This document shows, in pieces, positions 30,071-39,796 of a DNA stretch of 64,000 bases. This stretch comes from Aminobacter niigataensis (GTDB taxonomy: Bacteria; Pseudomonadota; Alphaproteobacteria; Rhizobiales; Rhizobiaceae). Location of the stretch: NCBI RefSeq assembly GCF_014200015.1, contig NZ_JACHOT010000007.1:186001-250000 (forward strand), in the 5' to 3' direction. Below the pieces are notes generated by a model, which ran no database searches, was not told the DNA's origin, and worked only from the letters and a program-made list of their open reading frames with translations. The stretch's first letter is position 1. Each line of letters starts with the position of its first letter. The position numbers and the translations under genes are program-made.

Positions 30071-30820
30071 TCAATAGTTCACTTCGGAGTTCTTGTTGAA
30101 CTCGGTGGTGATCCCGCGTTTGCGGTAGAGATCGATCACTTCGCCGCGATTTTCAGCGTCGATCTCCGTCTGCTTGCGCGGTCCAAGCAAGTCGGCAGGG
30201 TTGGCAACCTGTGCGGCGAGATTGTTCTGATAGGAACAGCCGAAATTTGCGTAGTGCTTGTTCTCGGTCGTGTTGAGCACGTCCTCCGGCCAGCTGCCGC
30301 ACCGGTCGGTCTGCGCGCGCATGGCGGTGTAGGTCACACGTACCGGCGACGCGGCATCGGCATAGGCCGCCTGGTAGCGGGCGATGTCGATACGGTTCGA
30401 CGGCACGCCATTCCTCGTCGCGACGCGCGCCAGCGCCCGCGCGGCCTCGTTCGCCGCTACATCATTCGAGGCCCCCGCGGGCACCATGATCGTCAGCGCC
30501 GGCTTCGAGCGGCGGTCATAGTCGCTGAGGAAGCCGGCGAATGTCGCTTCCTGGCCCTTGGAGATGCCGCGATCGCTGGTGCCGACCGCGATGTCGAGGG
30601 TCTGGTTCTTCTCGGCAATGACGATTGGGTGATTGGTTCGGTAGTCATCCGGGATCGAGCCGACAGTGACGCTGTCGCGGTTGGTCGCGCATCCGGCGAC
30701 AAGGGCAACCGCGGCCGCCGCCAGAAGCGGACGGAAGAGGCGCGACATTTCCTGCCGGGTCCGGCCGGTGGCGCGCGTGGCGTGGTGTATTGCCTGAGAC
30801 ATGCCCCTATCCCCGCTCAT
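30071..30820 (-). CDS. cpaD: Pilus assembly lipoprotein CpaD
   Basis: About 249 residues. A lipobox VAGC follows a hydrophobic leader, and the CpaD domain shows NHPIVIAEKNQTLDIAVG and GCSYQNNLAAQVANPADLL. It is thought to be an outer-membrane accessory of the CpaC secretin. ATG at 30820 overlaps the cpaC stop; internal Met codons (MSQAIHH, MSRLFRP) are better placed relative to the leader and may be the true start. Confidence 0.9.
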   Translation of the reverse strand: MSGDRGMSQAIHHATRATGRTRQEMSRLFRPLLAAAAVALVAGCATNRDSVTVGSIPDDYRTNHPIVIAEKNQTLDIAVGTSDRGISKGQEATFAGFLSDYDRRSKPALTIMVPAGASNDVAANEAARALARVATRNGVPSNRIDIARYQAAYADAASPVRVTYTAMRAQTDRCGSWPEDVLNTTENKHYANFGCSYQNNLAAQVANPADLLGPRKQTEIDAENRGEVIDLYRKRGITTEFNKNSEVNY

Positions 30821-32334
30821 TTGTAGATGAAGCCGACGACGCCGTGATAACGGCCCATGGGCTTGTCGGTTTTCATGGTGCCGTAGACGCGATTGACGCG
30901 GCCGAGGAACATGCCGGCGCCGTCGCTGGCGGCGTTGAAATTGTCGTCGGGCCTGGCGAGCTCGTTGCGCGCCACCGGACGGGCCAGATACGGCGTGACG
31001 ATGATGACGAGTTCGGACTCGTTGCGGACAAAATCGCGGCTGCGGAACAGGGTGCCAAGAACGGGAATCTTGGACAGCCCGGGCAATCCGTTGACCGCCT
31101 GACGCACGTCGTCGCGGACGAGGCCGGCAATCATCATCGACCCGCCGGAGGGCAGCTCCACCGTCGTGTCGGCCAGGCGCTTACGGATCGACAGGGCCGT
31201 CATGCCAGGAGCATTGAACCTCGCTCCGCGGGATCCGCCTCCCGACAGCGAGACCGACGCTTCGGTGGTCGGCTCGGAGACCTGGGTTCTGATCTTGAGA
31301 CTAATACGCCCTGGCGACAGCACCACCGGCTGAAATTCGAGACCGATGCCGTATTCGATCTTCTCGATTTCGTAGGTCCGGCCGCCGCTTGAGCCGCCGC
31401 CTTCCTGGTTGGTCACCAGGTTGAACTCGCCGCCGACCTTGAAGGTCGCCTTTTCGCCCGAAACTGCGGTGAGTGTCGGCTCGGCCAGCGTCTTCATCAC
31501 GCCAGCCTGTTCCATGGCATTGACATACGCGTCGAGAAGCGAGGTCCCGATCGAGACCTGCGAGGCGCCAAGCGGCTTGCCGAGACCCGGGATGCTGTCG
31601 CTGATGGCGCCCCAGCTGATGCCGTTGGCATCGCCCGAGCCGATCATGTTGACGCCGAGCTGCTTCATCACCGTGCGGCTGACCTCGGCGACGGTGACCT
31701 TGAGCATCACCTGGTCGTCGCCGACGATCTGGAGCAGGTTGACGATCTTGCTCTTCTGGCGCGTCGAGTCAGGATTGTCGATGTCGACGCCGCCATTTTC
31801 GGAGCCGCCGCTGGCGGTCTGCGAATATTGCCCGGTCGTCGCCTCACCGCCGGTGACGAAGATGGTCGCCAGATCGACAGCGCGCTTGGCATCGAGCGGC
31901 GTATCGACCATGCCGGTCAGCACGACGTTGTCGTTGATCAATTCAACCTTGATCTGCGAATTCGGGATGAAACGCTTGATGTAGTCCTCAAGCCCGGCAA
32001 CGTCGCGTTCGATAGCGAGATCGAGGCTGGCGATCTGCTCGCCATTGGGGCCGAAGACGAAGATGTTGGTCTGGCCGACCGACTTGCCGAACAGGTAGAT
32101 GCGGCGCGCCGTGCGCGTCACTGCATCGGCAACAGCCGGATTGGCGACAAGGATATCGTAGGCGTCAGACGGCAGGTCGATGACCACCGACTTGTTGAGC
32201 CCAAGCTTGACGCGCTGGCTGGAATTTTCCGCGCCGACCCTCGCCTTGGCAGCAAGTACCGGCGACTGCCAGACCCCAACGGAGCCTATGGCCAACGTCG
32301 CAGCAGTCACAAGAAGTCTGGCGGTGGACCTCAT
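30817..32334 (-). CDS. cpaC: Secretin CpaC (RcpA), outer-membrane pilus channel
   Basis: 505 residues with a signal peptide (SVGVWQSPVLAAKA). N-terminal secretin domain NKSVVIDLPSDAYDILVANP, a BON-like domain (VELINDNVVLTGMVDTPLDA) and a C-terminal secretin domain (VPVLGTLFRSRDF-like IPVLGTLFRSRDFVRNESEL). It forms the outer-membrane pore for the Flp pilus. Overlaps cpaB and cpaD by 4 bases at each end. Confidence 0.96.
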   Translation of the reverse strand: MRSTARLLVTAATLAIGSVGVWQSPVLAAKARVGAENSSQRVKLGLNKSVVIDLPSDAYDILVANPAVADAVTRTARRIYLFGKSVGQTNIFVFGPNGEQIASLDLAIERDVAGLEDYIKRFIPNSQIKVELINDNVVLTGMVDTPLDAKRAVDLATIFVTGGEATTGQYSQTASGGSENGGVDIDNPDSTRQKSKIVNLLQIVGDDQVMLKVTVAEVSRTVMKQLGVNMIGSGDANGISWGAISDSIPGLGKPLGASQVSIGTSLLDAYVNAMEQAGVMKTLAEPTLTAVSGEKATFKVGGEFNLVTNQEGGGSSGGRTYEIEKIEYGIGLEFQPVVLSPGRISLKIRTQVSEPTTEASVSLSGGGSRGARFNAPGMTALSIRKRLADTTVELPSGGSMMIAGLVRDDVRQAVNGLPGLSKIPVLGTLFRSRDFVRNESELVIIVTPYLARPVARNELARPDDNFNAASDGAGMFLGRVNRVYGTMKTDKPMGRYHGVVGFIYK

Positions 32335-33146
32335 TTCCTTGCTCCCGATTCGGAAATCTCACCTGACTTGATCAGCCGCACCGTGCCGCGCTTGCCACTA
32401 CCCGAGACCAGATAGTCGGCCTCGGCGAGGTTCTTTTCCTGGGCGTCGGCAACCGAGCGCAGGGCAAGGGTGAGGCGGTCCGCCATCTGCTGGGCCACGG
32501 TGATGATCTCGGCCTGCTGAGCGGTGAGTTCCAGCGTCGCGGTTTCGCCGACCTTGACCTTCTTGCCCTCCTCATCCTCCTGGATGGTCTGGTCGATGGC
32601 CAGCACGCGGATGTTCTTGAGGATGGTCTCGGTGGTGAAGCCGCTTCCCGATTTCGCGGCATCGCTGCGACGGGTCATGATCACGTCGACATAGTCGTTC
32701 GGCAGAATGAAGCCGCCGGCGGAGGTGTCGGCGGAAATCGCAGTGGCGACTGCGCGACTGCCTGCCGGCAAAACCGCCGACATGAAGCTCTGGCCTTCGC
32801 CGATCAGCTTCGACTTGCGCAGCGGTTCGCCGCCGTACATGGCAAGGCGCGCGACCGAATTCTTGAATTTTTCCAGCGCTTCAGGCTCGACGCTGCGCGT
32901 GATGAAATTGGGATTTATCGCGTCGCTCGGCCAAGGCTGCCAGCCGATGTTGCCCTCCACAACACCGCCCATCGGCACGTCGCCGGTGAGCACCAGCACG
33001 TCGGTGAGCGCGAGTTGCGGCTGTTGCGGCCCGGATTCGACGATGACCTCCTGAGGAGGTGGAGCAGACATATTCTTGGCGACGAAACCAGCGCCACCCG
33101 CGGCGGCGACCGCTACGCCAAGTATCATTAGTCGCGATGCAGCCAT
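32331..33146 (-). CDS. cpaB: Flp pilus assembly protein CpaB (RcpC)
   Basis: 271 residues. An N-terminal helix (MILGVAVAAAGGAGFVAKNM) and an SAF-type domain (DVPMGGVVEGNIGWQPWP) followed by the RcpC region (GFILPNDYVDVIMTRRSD). It is a periplasmic partner of the secretin. The start is ATG at 33146; an upstream extension looks non-coding. The stop overlaps cpaC by 4 bases. Confidence 0.94.
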   Translation of the reverse strand: MAASRLMILGVAVAAAGGAGFVAKNMSAPPPQEVIVESGPQQPQLALTDVLVLTGDVPMGGVVEGNIGWQPWPSDAINPNFITRSVEPEALEKFKNSVARLAMYGGEPLRKSKLIGEGQSFMSAVLPAGSRAVATAISADTSAGGFILPNDYVDVIMTRRSDAAKSGSGFTTETILKNIRVLAIDQTIQEDEEGKKVKVGETATLELTAQQAEIITVAQQMADRLTLALRSVADAQEKNLAEADYLVSGSGKRGTVRLIKSGEISESGARK

Positions 33147-33215
33147 TGTCCGAACCTCGCCCCGGCAACCCATCAAGCCAAGTCGGACTTTGCATAGCCA
33201 ATCGTCAAATTATGG

Positions 33216-33254
33216 TTAACGCGATGCTTATATATATGATTAACGATACCTTAC
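33216..33254. promoter_or_regulatory. CtrA-like boxes between cpaA and cpaB
   Basis: Two TTAA-N7 half-palindromes: TTAACGCGATGCTTA (33216-33230) and TTAACGATACCTTAC (33240-33254). The second has seven of eight consensus bases of TTAA-N7-TTAA. They lie in the 125-base gap upstream of cpaB, with an AT-rich stretch TATATATAT between them that could hold a -10. Confidence 0.5.
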
Positions 33255-33271
33255 GCCCGCAGGCGTGGAGA

Positions 33272-33793
33272 TCATTGGGCAGTCAGCCGCTCCAGCGCCC
33301 AGACCATCAGGGGCGAACTCGGATAGGTGATCAGGCCACCTATGCCGAGCGCAATGCCGTAGGGCACGCCGCCGGCATCTTTGGAGAAATTCCTGAGGAA
33401 CATGTTCTGGCTGGTGATGTGGGAAAGAGCGGAACTGCGGAAGGTCAGGATCGCGAGCGTCAGCATCCCGCCAAATACAGCGGAGGTAAGCAGGTACTGC
33501 ATCAGCGGCATGCCGAACCCCATCCAAACGGCGGACGCGGCGATGAGCTTGGCGTCACCGCCGCCCATGCCGCCGAGTGCGAACAGCGCGAAGGTGACGG
33601 TAAGAAGCAAGGCGCCTGCAGCAAGATGCATGCCGATGTCGGCCCAGGCCATGCCGGTCAGCGGCGCGACGACAAGGAAGACGCCAAGTAGGAGTAGCGG
33701 CACGCGGTTGGCGATGGTCATCGACATGGTGTCGGATACGGCCGAGTAGACCATGCAGAACGGGAACACGACAAAGATCAGTGCTTCAAGCAT
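33272..33793 (-). CDS. cpaA: Prepilin peptidase CpaA (TadV), A24 family
   Basis: 173-residue integral membrane aspartic protease that processes Flp pilin and TadE pseudopilins. The first active Asp is in YSAVSDTMSMTI and the second in GMGGGDAKLIAA (GxGD motif). ATG at 33793 (MLEALIFVVF) is used; a start nine codons upstream is possible. It lies between flp and cpaB. Confidence 0.95.
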   Translation of the reverse strand: MLEALIFVVFPFCMVYSAVSDTMSMTIANRVPLLLLGVFLVVAPLTGMAWADIGMHLAAGALLLTVTFALFALGGMGGGDAKLIAASAVWMGFGMPLMQYLLTSAVFGGMLTLAILTFRSSALSHITSQNMFLRNFSKDAGGVPYGIALGIGGLITYPSSPLMVWALERLTAQ

Positions 33794-33872
33794 CGCCACA
33801 TACCTGATAGGTTGAACCAAGATCTAACTTAGAGAATTGACATTAATCTTGGGTGAAGGCTGGGCCTATTCT

Positions 33873-33905
33873 CAAAAAGAAAAAGGCCGCCCTTGAGCAG
33901 CCTTT
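33873..33905 (-). terminator. Terminator of the flp pilin gene
   Basis: On the minus strand AAAGGCTGC and GCGGCCTTT pair around a 6-base loop (one G-T pair) and are followed by TTTTTCTTTTT. It separates flp from cpaA. Confidence 0.85.
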
Positions 33906-33944
33906 CGCTTTTTGTCTACGTGATTTTTGGCGTAGAGCCGCCTA

Positions 33945-34127
33945 TCACGGAGCCACAGGGGCGTTTTCGATTGCCGTCGCGACACCCCTGAACTTGGTGT
34001 CGAGCGCGCTGCCAACCAAGCCGGCGCCGGCAATGATGGCAACTGCGATAAGGGCGGCGATCAGACCGTATTCGATGGCGGTCGCGCCGGATTCGTCCTT
34101 CACAAAGCGTGCGATGAGATTGGACAT
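33945..34127 (-). CDS. Flp family type IVb pilin
   Basis: 60-residue prepilin. The short basic leader MSNLIARFVKDESG is followed by the processed N terminus ATAIEYGLIAALIAVAIIAG, with the Glu at position 5 of the mature form. It is the major pilus subunit and the substrate of CpaA. ATG at 34127 has AAGGAG seven bases upstream. A terminator just downstream would allow high pilin expression independent of cpa genes. Confidence 0.96.
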   Translation of the reverse strand: MSNLIARFVKDESGATAIEYGLIAALIAVAIIAGAGLVGSALDTKFRGVATAIENAPVAP

Positions 34128-34477
34128 TGGAGAGCTCCTTACTCCGTTTGTTACAGCACTTCCGTCAACATTTCTTTGTCGTCGATCGGATGAGTGCAAC
34201 CTAGCGGGGAGCTCTTTCAAACGGCTTAAGAAACAGCCTTACCGAAACCTTTAGCCGGCCATTGCCATCGTGTGGTTAACTACAGGCTAAGCTGGGCTGA
34301 CCTTTTGTCTTCAGCTGGGAACCGCTGCACGCGAGGCGTTTGGGGGGCTGCATGGCACTTCCTTAGCGGCGCTGCTCGCGCACCGGTTGCCACCAGTCAG
34401 ACGGCTTAACTGTTGGTTCACCAAAAGCGTTCATCTTCCGTTGATCAGTCGATACTGACAGTGATCGAGGGGCAGCG
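34128..34477. other. 350-base intergenic region between flp and the secretin N-domain gene
   Basis: Divergent promoter region. It holds two CtrA-like sites, TTAACTACAGGCTAA (34276-34290) and TTAACTGTTGGTTCA (34406-34420), and the flp ribosome site. No reading frame, hairpin or repeat of note was seen. Confidence 0.5.
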
Positions 34478-34906
34478 ATGACAAGGCCGAAAGCTTTCTT
34501 TCCGGGAGCGTGCGCAGTTGCGATAGCGATGGCCGCCGCCGCTGTGCCGGCCCATGCGGGTGGCGGCATCGAAGTGACGATGAACCAGGCCAAGATCGTG
34601 CGACTCGCCCGCCCTGCCGACACCATCGTGGTCGGCAACTCGTCCATCGCCGACGCCTCGGTCCAAGACGCTTCGACCCTAGTGCTGACCGGCAAGGGTT
34701 TTGGCGTCACCAACCTCGTGGTGCTCGATGCGGACGGCACGCCCATCGTCGACGAACAGGTGACCGTCATCCGTCACGACGCCTCTTCCGTACGGATCTA
34801 CCGCCGCTCCGAGATACAGACGCTCTCTTGCACGCCCTATTGCGAGAGCTCCTACAAGAGCGACGCCGAGCGGATGTCCGAAAGCGAGATGAACGCTTCC
34901 CAGTAA
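34478..34906 (+). CDS. Secreted stand-alone pilus/secretin N-terminal domain protein
   Basis: 142 residues with a signal peptide (IAMAAAAVPAHAG). The rest matches the N-terminal domain of CpaC-type secretins (MNQAKIVRLARPADTIVVGN, then VLTGKGFGVTNLVVLDADG; compare DAYDILVANP... in cpaC) but lacks the pore domain. It lies among the pilus genes between flp and tadE, so it is probably a periplasmic accessory of the Tad machine. Specific role unknown. A C-terminal tail contains two Cys (CTPYCESS). Confidence 0.85.
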   Translation: MTRPKAFFPGACAVAIAMAAAAVPAHAGGGIEVTMNQAKIVRLARPADTIVVGNSSIADASVQDASTLVLTGKGFGVTNLVVLDADGTPIVDEQVTVIRHDASSVRIYRRSEIQTLSCTPYCESSYKSDAERMSESEMNASQ

Positions 34907-35040
34907 GCGTGGGACCCGCAGGACGTACCGGACAAGGTTAGCCTTGGGTAAAGATTTTGCCTGCTATTTTCCCGAACATCAAAACGGGACCTCAACGGCT
35001 TTGCACTATTGTCCGCCCGGAACGAGAAGGCGGTCGGGAC

Positions 35041-35613
35041 ATGAGCGACACAGCGTCTGCAGTGCATGACAAGACGAAGGCGCGCCGGCGGGGATTGTTC
35101 GCCGGCTTCGCGCGCGACCGCAGTGGCAGCACGGCGATCGAGTTCGTCATGCTGGTGATACCTTTCTCGCTGCTGGTCTTTGCGATCCTCGAGAGTTGCA
35201 TTTCATTCGCCGGCCAGCAGGTACTTTCTAACGCAGTCGACGATGTCGCCCGCCAGTTGCGCACTGGACAGGTCAAGAGCAAGGACGTCACCAAAGATTG
35301 GCTGGAAGGCAAGATCTGTGAGCGTCTTGAGGTCATCGTCGCCGACGGGTGCCCCAATCTGATCGTTGACCTGCGCAGCTATCCAACTTTTGCTGCTGCG
35401 GCCGACGTGAAGCTCAGGCTGACTGGCCGGGAGATCGACACGACCGGCATTAGTGTCACGCCTGGACCAGCCGGCACCAAGAACATGCTGCGCGTTTTTT
35501 ACAAATGGCCAGTCATCACCGACTTCATGCGGGCGTCCATGTCGAACCTGAACGGTGGCTATACGCTGCAGTTTGCGTCTGCCATCTGGCAGAACGAACC
35601 GTTCAATGATTGA
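35041..35613 (+). CDS. TadE-family pseudopilin, first copy
   Basis: 190 residues. The basic leader ends before the TadE helix STAIEFVMLVIPFSLLVFAI, with the conserved Glu of a CpaA-type cleavage site, followed by a periplasmic domain. TadE/F pseudopilins are minor subunits needed for Flp pilus formation. ATG at 35041 gives MSDTASAVHDKTKARRR. A second TadE-like gene follows. Confidence 0.9.
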   Translation: MSDTASAVHDKTKARRRGLFAGFARDRSGSTAIEFVMLVIPFSLLVFAILESCISFAGQQVLSNAVDDVARQLRTGQVKSKDVTKDWLEGKICERLEVIVADGCPNLIVDLRSYPTFAAAADVKLRLTGREIDTTGISVTPGPAGTKNMLRVFYKWPVITDFMRASMSNLNGGYTLQFASAIWQNEPFND

Positions 35614-35656
35614 TCGAAACGGCCAGTTACGGCCGCAGCTAGCGGAAAGTCTTGGG

Positions 35657-36286
35657 ATGTCGGCGTGGCGGGGGGCACAATCGATGCTGAAGCAATTGCG
35701 ATCATACGCATATGCCCTGATTTGCGACCGGCGCGGTATCGCCGCGGTCGAATTCGCCTTCGTCGTCCCTCTCCTGTTGTCGCTGTATTTCGTGACCATG
35801 GAGGTCTCCCAGGCGATCGAGACGAACAAGAAAGTCAGCCGGGCCGGCTCGATGGTCGCCGATCTCATCACGCAACAGCAGACGATCAAGGCAACCGAAG
35901 TGGACGCGGTGATGAAGATTGCCGAGTCGATCCTGCAGCCCTACAACCGCAGCACCGGCAAGATCTTCATCACGGCAATCCAGGTCACCGACGAGGCGTC
36001 GCCCCAAGTGCTGGTGGTCTGGTCGCGCAAATACGTCGACGGCGTCGGCAAGCCCGACGTCGTCAAGGACACGGTGACGACCGTGCCCGACGCCCTCAAG
36101 ACCAAGGGCGCCTTCCTGATCCGGGTCGTCAGCGAACTCGACTACAAGCCGATGATCACCTGGGCCGCCGAAAGCAAGCCCGTGCTTGGCCTCGCTGCCG
36201 CAATCGATCCGATCACGATGGACGAGACCTATTATCTGCGGCCGCGCATGAGCCAGACGATCCCCTGCACCGGTTGCGAAATCTAG
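35657..36286 (+). CDS. TadE/TadF-family pseudopilin, second copy
   Basis: About 209 residues with the helix GIAAVEFAFVVPLLLSLYFV after a short basic leader, and a periplasmic part (SRAGSMVADLITQQQTIKAT). The start is uncertain: ATG at 35657 has GGAAAG upstream; ATG at 35684 follows a G-run; ATG at 35606 would overlap the preceding stop. No von Willebrand-type TadG is present in the window. Confidence 0.86.
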   Translation: MSAWRGAQSMLKQLRSYAYALICDRRGIAAVEFAFVVPLLLSLYFVTMEVSQAIETNKKVSRAGSMVADLITQQQTIKATEVDAVMKIAESILQPYNRSTGKIFITAIQVTDEASPQVLVVWSRKYVDGVGKPDVVKDTVTTVPDALKTKGAFLIRVVSELDYKPMITWAAESKPVLGLAAAIDPITMDETYYLRPRMSQTIPCTGCEI

Positions 36287-36394
36287 GTAGCCGGTCCATC
36301 TGCTCTCGTCAGTTGCCATTTGCGGGATAATTGCCAACGACCGCGACTGATCCTATGTCTGTGCGGCAAGCTGGCAACCGAGAGCCCTTCATAG

Positions 36395-37633
36395 ATGGCG
36401 CGTGCATTCCTGTTCGTCCTGGATTCCTTCGGCATTGGCGGCGCGGCCGACGCCGAACGTTTCGGCGATGTCGGGTCCGATACCTTCGGCCACATAGCAG
36501 CCGCCTGCGCCGAGGGCCGCGGCAATCGCGAAGGTCTGCGCTCAGGTCCGCTCGACCTTCCGAACATGACGGCACTCGGGCTCGGCCGCGCGGCAAGGCT
36601 GGCAACCGGCTTTGAATTCGAAGCGAACGCCAAGCTGCGCGCCGGCGCCTTCCACGGCGCCGCCCAAGAGATTTCGAGCGGCAAGGACACGCCGTCGGGC
36701 CATTGGGAGATCGCCGCGGTGCCGGTCACCTTCGCCTGGGGCTATTTTCCACAGACCGTGCCGGCCTTCCCGGCATCGCTGACCGAAGCCATCACCCGCG
36801 AAGGCAATGTGCCGGGCATCCTTGGCGATTGCCACGCCTCGGGCATCGAGATCATCGAGCGCTTCGGCGAGGAACACATCCGCACCGGCAAGCCGATCTG
36901 CTACACATCGGTGGATTCCGTGCTGCAGATCGCCGCGCACGAAGAGCACTTCGGGCTCGAGCGGCTCTATGAGCTTTGCAAGACTGTCCGCCGGCTCGTC
37001 GACCCGCTGAACATCGCCCGCGTCATCGCCCGACCCTTCGTCGGCGAAAGCAAGGAGACGTTCGAGCGCACGCCGAACCGCAAGGACTATGCCACGCCAC
37101 CGCCGGAGGCGACGCTGCTCGACAGGCTCACCGAGCGTGGCAGCAAGGTCATCGCCGTCGGCAAGATCGGCGACATCTTCGCTCATCGCGGCATCAGCGA
37201 AATTCGCAAGGGCGTCGGCAACATGGCGATGTTCGACGCAGCACTCGGCGCCATGGACGATGCCGGCGACGGCGATCTCGTCTTCGCCAACTTCGTCGAC
37301 TTCGACACCGAATTCGGCCACCGCCGCGACGTGCCAGGCTATGCCGCAGCGCTGGAAGCCTTCGACAGGCGCCTGCCGGAAGCGTTCGCACGGCTGAAAC
37401 CGGGCGACCTGCTGATCCTGACCGCCGACCACGGCAACGACCCAACCTGGCGCGGCACCGACCACACCCGCGAACGCATCCCGGTGATCGGTGTTGTGCA
37501 GGGCCATCGCGGCGGCGATATCGGCCTCAGGCCGACATTCGCCGACATCGGCGAGACCGTCGCCGAGCATCTTGGCCTGCCGCGCGGGCGCCACGGCGCC
37601 TCTTTCCTCGAAACGATCGCCACCCATGCCTGA
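36395..37633 (+). CDS. deoB: Phosphopentomutase
   Basis: Interconverts ribose/deoxyribose 1- and 5-phosphates in nucleoside catabolism. 412 residues, normal length. Metal-binding motifs of the alkaline-phosphatase superfamily are visible: [15 protein letters not shown] at the start, [12 protein letters not shown], and [19 protein letters not shown] near the end. It overlaps mutM by 8 bases, an unusual pairing of purine salvage with base-excision repair. Confidence 0.96.
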   Translation: MARAFLFVLDSFGIGGAADAERFGDVGSDTFGHIAAACAEGRGNREGLRSGPLDLPNMTALGLGRAARLATGFEFEANAKLRAGAFHGAAQEISSGKDTPSGHWEIAAVPVTFAWGYFPQTVPAFPASLTEAITREGNVPGILGDCHASGIEIIERFGEEHIRTGKPICYTSVDSVLQIAAHEEHFGLERLYELCKTVRRLVDPLNIARVIARPFVGESKETFERTPNRKDYATPPPEATLLDRLTERGSKVIAVGKIGDIFAHRGISEIRKGVGNMAMFDAALGAMDDAGDGDLVFANFVDFDTEFGHRRDVPGYAAALEAFDRRLPEAFARLKPGDLLILTADHGNDPTWRGTDHTRERIPVIGVVQGHRGGDIGLRPTFADIGETVAEHLGLPRGRHGASFLETIATHA

Positions 37634-38516
37634 GTTGCCCGAAGTCGAAACCGTCCGGCGCGGACTGCAGCCGGTGCTCGAAGGCGCGCGCATCGAACGG
37701 GTCGAAACGCGCCGGCCGAATCTGCGCTACCCCTTCCCCGAACATTTCGGCGAACGCCTTGCGGGCAAGAAGATCACCTCGCTCGGCCGCCGCGCCAAAT
37801 ATCTGCTCGCCGATGTCGAGGATGCCCCGCTGCTGATCTGCCATCTCGGCATGTCCGGCTCGTTCCGCGTCGAAACCGACGAGGATGGAACGACGCCGGG
37901 CCAGTTCCACCACGAACGATCGAAGTCGGAAGCGCACGATCACGTCGTCTTCCACGTCGCAGATCAAAGAGGCGCCCCGGCGCGCGTCGTCTTCAACGAT
38001 CCCCGGCGTTTCGGCTTCATGCTGTTTGCCGAGCGCAACGGCACCGAGCATCCGATGCTGTCCGGCCTCGGGGTCGAGCCGACCGGCAACACGCTCGACG
38101 GCGAATTGCTGGGCGGCTTGTTCGAAGGCAAGAAGACGCCGCTCAAGGCGGCACTGCTCGATCAGCGCCTGATTGCCGGGCTCGGCAATATCTATGTCTC
38201 GGAAGCTCTCTGGCGCGCCGGCCTGTCGCCGCTGCGCGCTGCCGGCACCCTCGCCGGCAAGGGCAAGGTGGCACGCGAACGTGCCGCGCTGCTCGCTACC
38301 AGCGTGCGCGAGGTGATTGCCGATGCGATCGCGGCGGGCGGCTCCTCGCTGCGAGACTACGTCCACACCGACGGCTCGCTGGGATACTTCCAGCACTCGT
38401 TCTCCGTCTATGACCGCGAGGGCGACCCGTGCCCGCACACCGGCTGTGCCGGCCATGTCGAGCGCATAGTGCAGAGTGGGCGATCAACCTTCTATTGCCG
38501 CCAGTGCCAGCGCTAA
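37626..38516 (+). CDS. mutM: Formamidopyrimidine-DNA glycosylase
   Basis: Excises 8-oxoguanine and nicks the strand. Begins with the catalytic N terminus [13 protein letters not shown] (Pro1 after Met removal, Glu2). 296 residues. The C-terminal zinc finger has a C-x4-C first knuckle (CPHTGC) and ends FYCRQCQR, the form seen in many alphaproteobacteria. The ATG lies inside the last codons of deoB, so translation is probably coupled. Confidence 0.97.
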   Translation: MPELPEVETVRRGLQPVLEGARIERVETRRPNLRYPFPEHFGERLAGKKITSLGRRAKYLLADVEDAPLLICHLGMSGSFRVETDEDGTTPGQFHHERSKSEAHDHVVFHVADQRGAPARVVFNDPRRFGFMLFAERNGTEHPMLSGLGVEPTGNTLDGELLGGLFEGKKTPLKAALLDQRLIAGLGNIYVSEALWRAGLSPLRAAGTLAGKGKVARERAALLATSVREVIADAIAAGGSSLRDYVHTDGSLGYFQHSFSVYDREGDPCPHTGCAGHVERIVQSGRSTFYCRQCQR

Positions 38517-38564
38517 GCTAGATCAAGTCTCATTGGTGGTGCTGCGAGACAGGGAGAGCCTGAG

Positions 38565-39338
38565 ATGGCCTATGAAACGATCATCGTGGAAACACGCGGC
38601 AAGGTCGGGCTGATCACGCTCAATCGACCGAAGGCGCTCAATGCGCTGAATTCGCAGGTGCTCGGCGAACTGCTGGCCGCCACCGCAGCCTTCGAGGCCG
38701 ACCACGGCATCGGCGCCATAATCATCACCGGCTCGGAAAAGGCATTCGCCGCCGGTGCCGACATCAAGGAGATGCAGGCCAAGACCTATGTCGAGGCCTA
38801 TCTCGAGGATTTCTTCTCCGGCTGGGAAGCCTTCACGCGCAACCGCAAGCCGATGATCGCGGCTGTCGCGGGCTATGCGCTGGGCGGCGGCTGCGAGCTC
38901 GCCATGATGTGCGACTTCATCATCGCCGCCGACTCGGCCAAGTTCGGCCAGCCCGAGATCACCCTCGGCGTCATGCCCGGCATGGGCGGCTCGCAGCGAC
39001 TCACCCGCTTCGTCGGCAAGTCCAAGGCAATGGACATGTGCCTGACCGGCCGGATGATGGATGCGGCCGAAGCCGAGCGCTCGGGGCTGGTATCGCGCGT
39101 CGTACCGGCGGCCGACCTCATGGAAGAGGCAATGAAGGCGGCGGCCAAGATCGCCGATTTCTCGTTGCCGGCGGTCATGATGTGCAAGGAGGCCGTCAAT
39201 CGCTCCTATGAAGTGACGCTTTCGGAAGGGCTGCGCTTCGAGCGCCGCCTGTTCCATTCGATGTTCGCACTCGAAGATCAGAAGGAAGGCATGGCGGCTT
39301 TTGCGGAGAAGAGGACTGCGAATTTCCGCAACCGCTGA
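38565..39338 (+). CDS. Enoyl-CoA hydratase (crotonase family)
   Basis: 257 residues. Oxyanion-hole segments are [12 protein letters not shown] and [16 protein letters not shown]; catalytic glutamates lie in GGCELA and [12 protein letters not shown]. This matches short-chain enoyl-CoA hydratase acting in fatty-acid beta-oxidation. It lies 48 bases after mutM on the same strand and ahead of rpsT, whose own promoter follows. Confidence 0.93.
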   Translation: MAYETIIVETRGKVGLITLNRPKALNALNSQVLGELLAATAAFEADHGIGAIIITGSEKAFAAGADIKEMQAKTYVEAYLEDFFSGWEAFTRNRKPMIAAVAGYALGGGCELAMMCDFIIAADSAKFGQPEITLGVMPGMGGSQRLTRFVGKSKAMDMCLTGRMMDAAEAERSGLVSRVVPAADLMEEAMKAAAKIADFSLPAVMMCKEAVNRSYEVTLSEGLRFERRLFHSMFALEDQKEGMAAFAEKRTANFRNR

Positions 39339-39349
39339 CCGGAATCGCG

Positions 39350-39378
39350 TTGACGTTGGGAGTAAGCTGAACTATAAG
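39350..39378 (+). promoter_or_regulatory. Sigma-70-type promoter of rpsT
   Basis: TTGACG (39350-39355) and TATAAG (39373-39378) separated by 17 bases, about 95 bases upstream of the rpsT start. Confidence 0.8.
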
Positions 39379-39471
39379 CCGCACCAACCGAGGCGCCCCT
39401 AGGGACGCCCGAATGATTTCTGCGCTTTGCGGGAAGCTGCTCGCGCCCACCATAGATCAAAGAGAGGCACC

Positions 39472-39738
39472 ATGGCCAATACCTCCTCGGCCAAGAAGGC
39501 TACCCGCAAGATTGCCGCCCGCACTGCGGTCAACAAGAACCGCCGTTCGCGCGTCCGGACCTACATCCGCCAGGTCGAAGAGGCACTGGCCTCGGGCGAC
39601 AAGGCAAAGGCAGAAGCCGCCTTCAACGCCGCTCAGCCGGAATTGATGCGCGCCGCCAGCAAGGGCGTGGTCCACAAGAACACCGCCTCGCGCAAGGTTT
39701 CGCGCCTGGCTCAGCGGCTCAAGGCGCTTTCCGCCTAA
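39472..39738 (+). CDS. rpsT: 30S ribosomal protein S20
   Basis: 88-residue, Lys/Arg/Ala-rich protein beginning [19 protein letters not shown], with the typical helix [20 protein letters not shown] and end [23 protein letters not shown] precedes the ATG. It has a good promoter and terminator and is thus a single-gene transcript, the usual neighbour of dnaA in Rhizobiales. Confidence 0.98.
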   Translation: MANTSSAKKATRKIAARTAVNKNRRSRVRTYIRQVEEALASGDKAKAEAAFNAAQPELMRAASKGVVHKNTASRKVSRLAQRLKALSA

Positions 39739-39765
39739 GCCCTGCAAGCAATTGGATTTCTGATC

Positions 39766-39796
39766 AACCCGGCCTCACCAGCCGGGTTTTTCTTTT
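39766..39796 (+). terminator. Rho-independent terminator of rpsT
   Basis: AACCCGGC and GCCGGGTT pair around a 7-base loop, followed by TTTTCTTTT, 27 bases after the rpsT stop. Confidence 0.93.
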
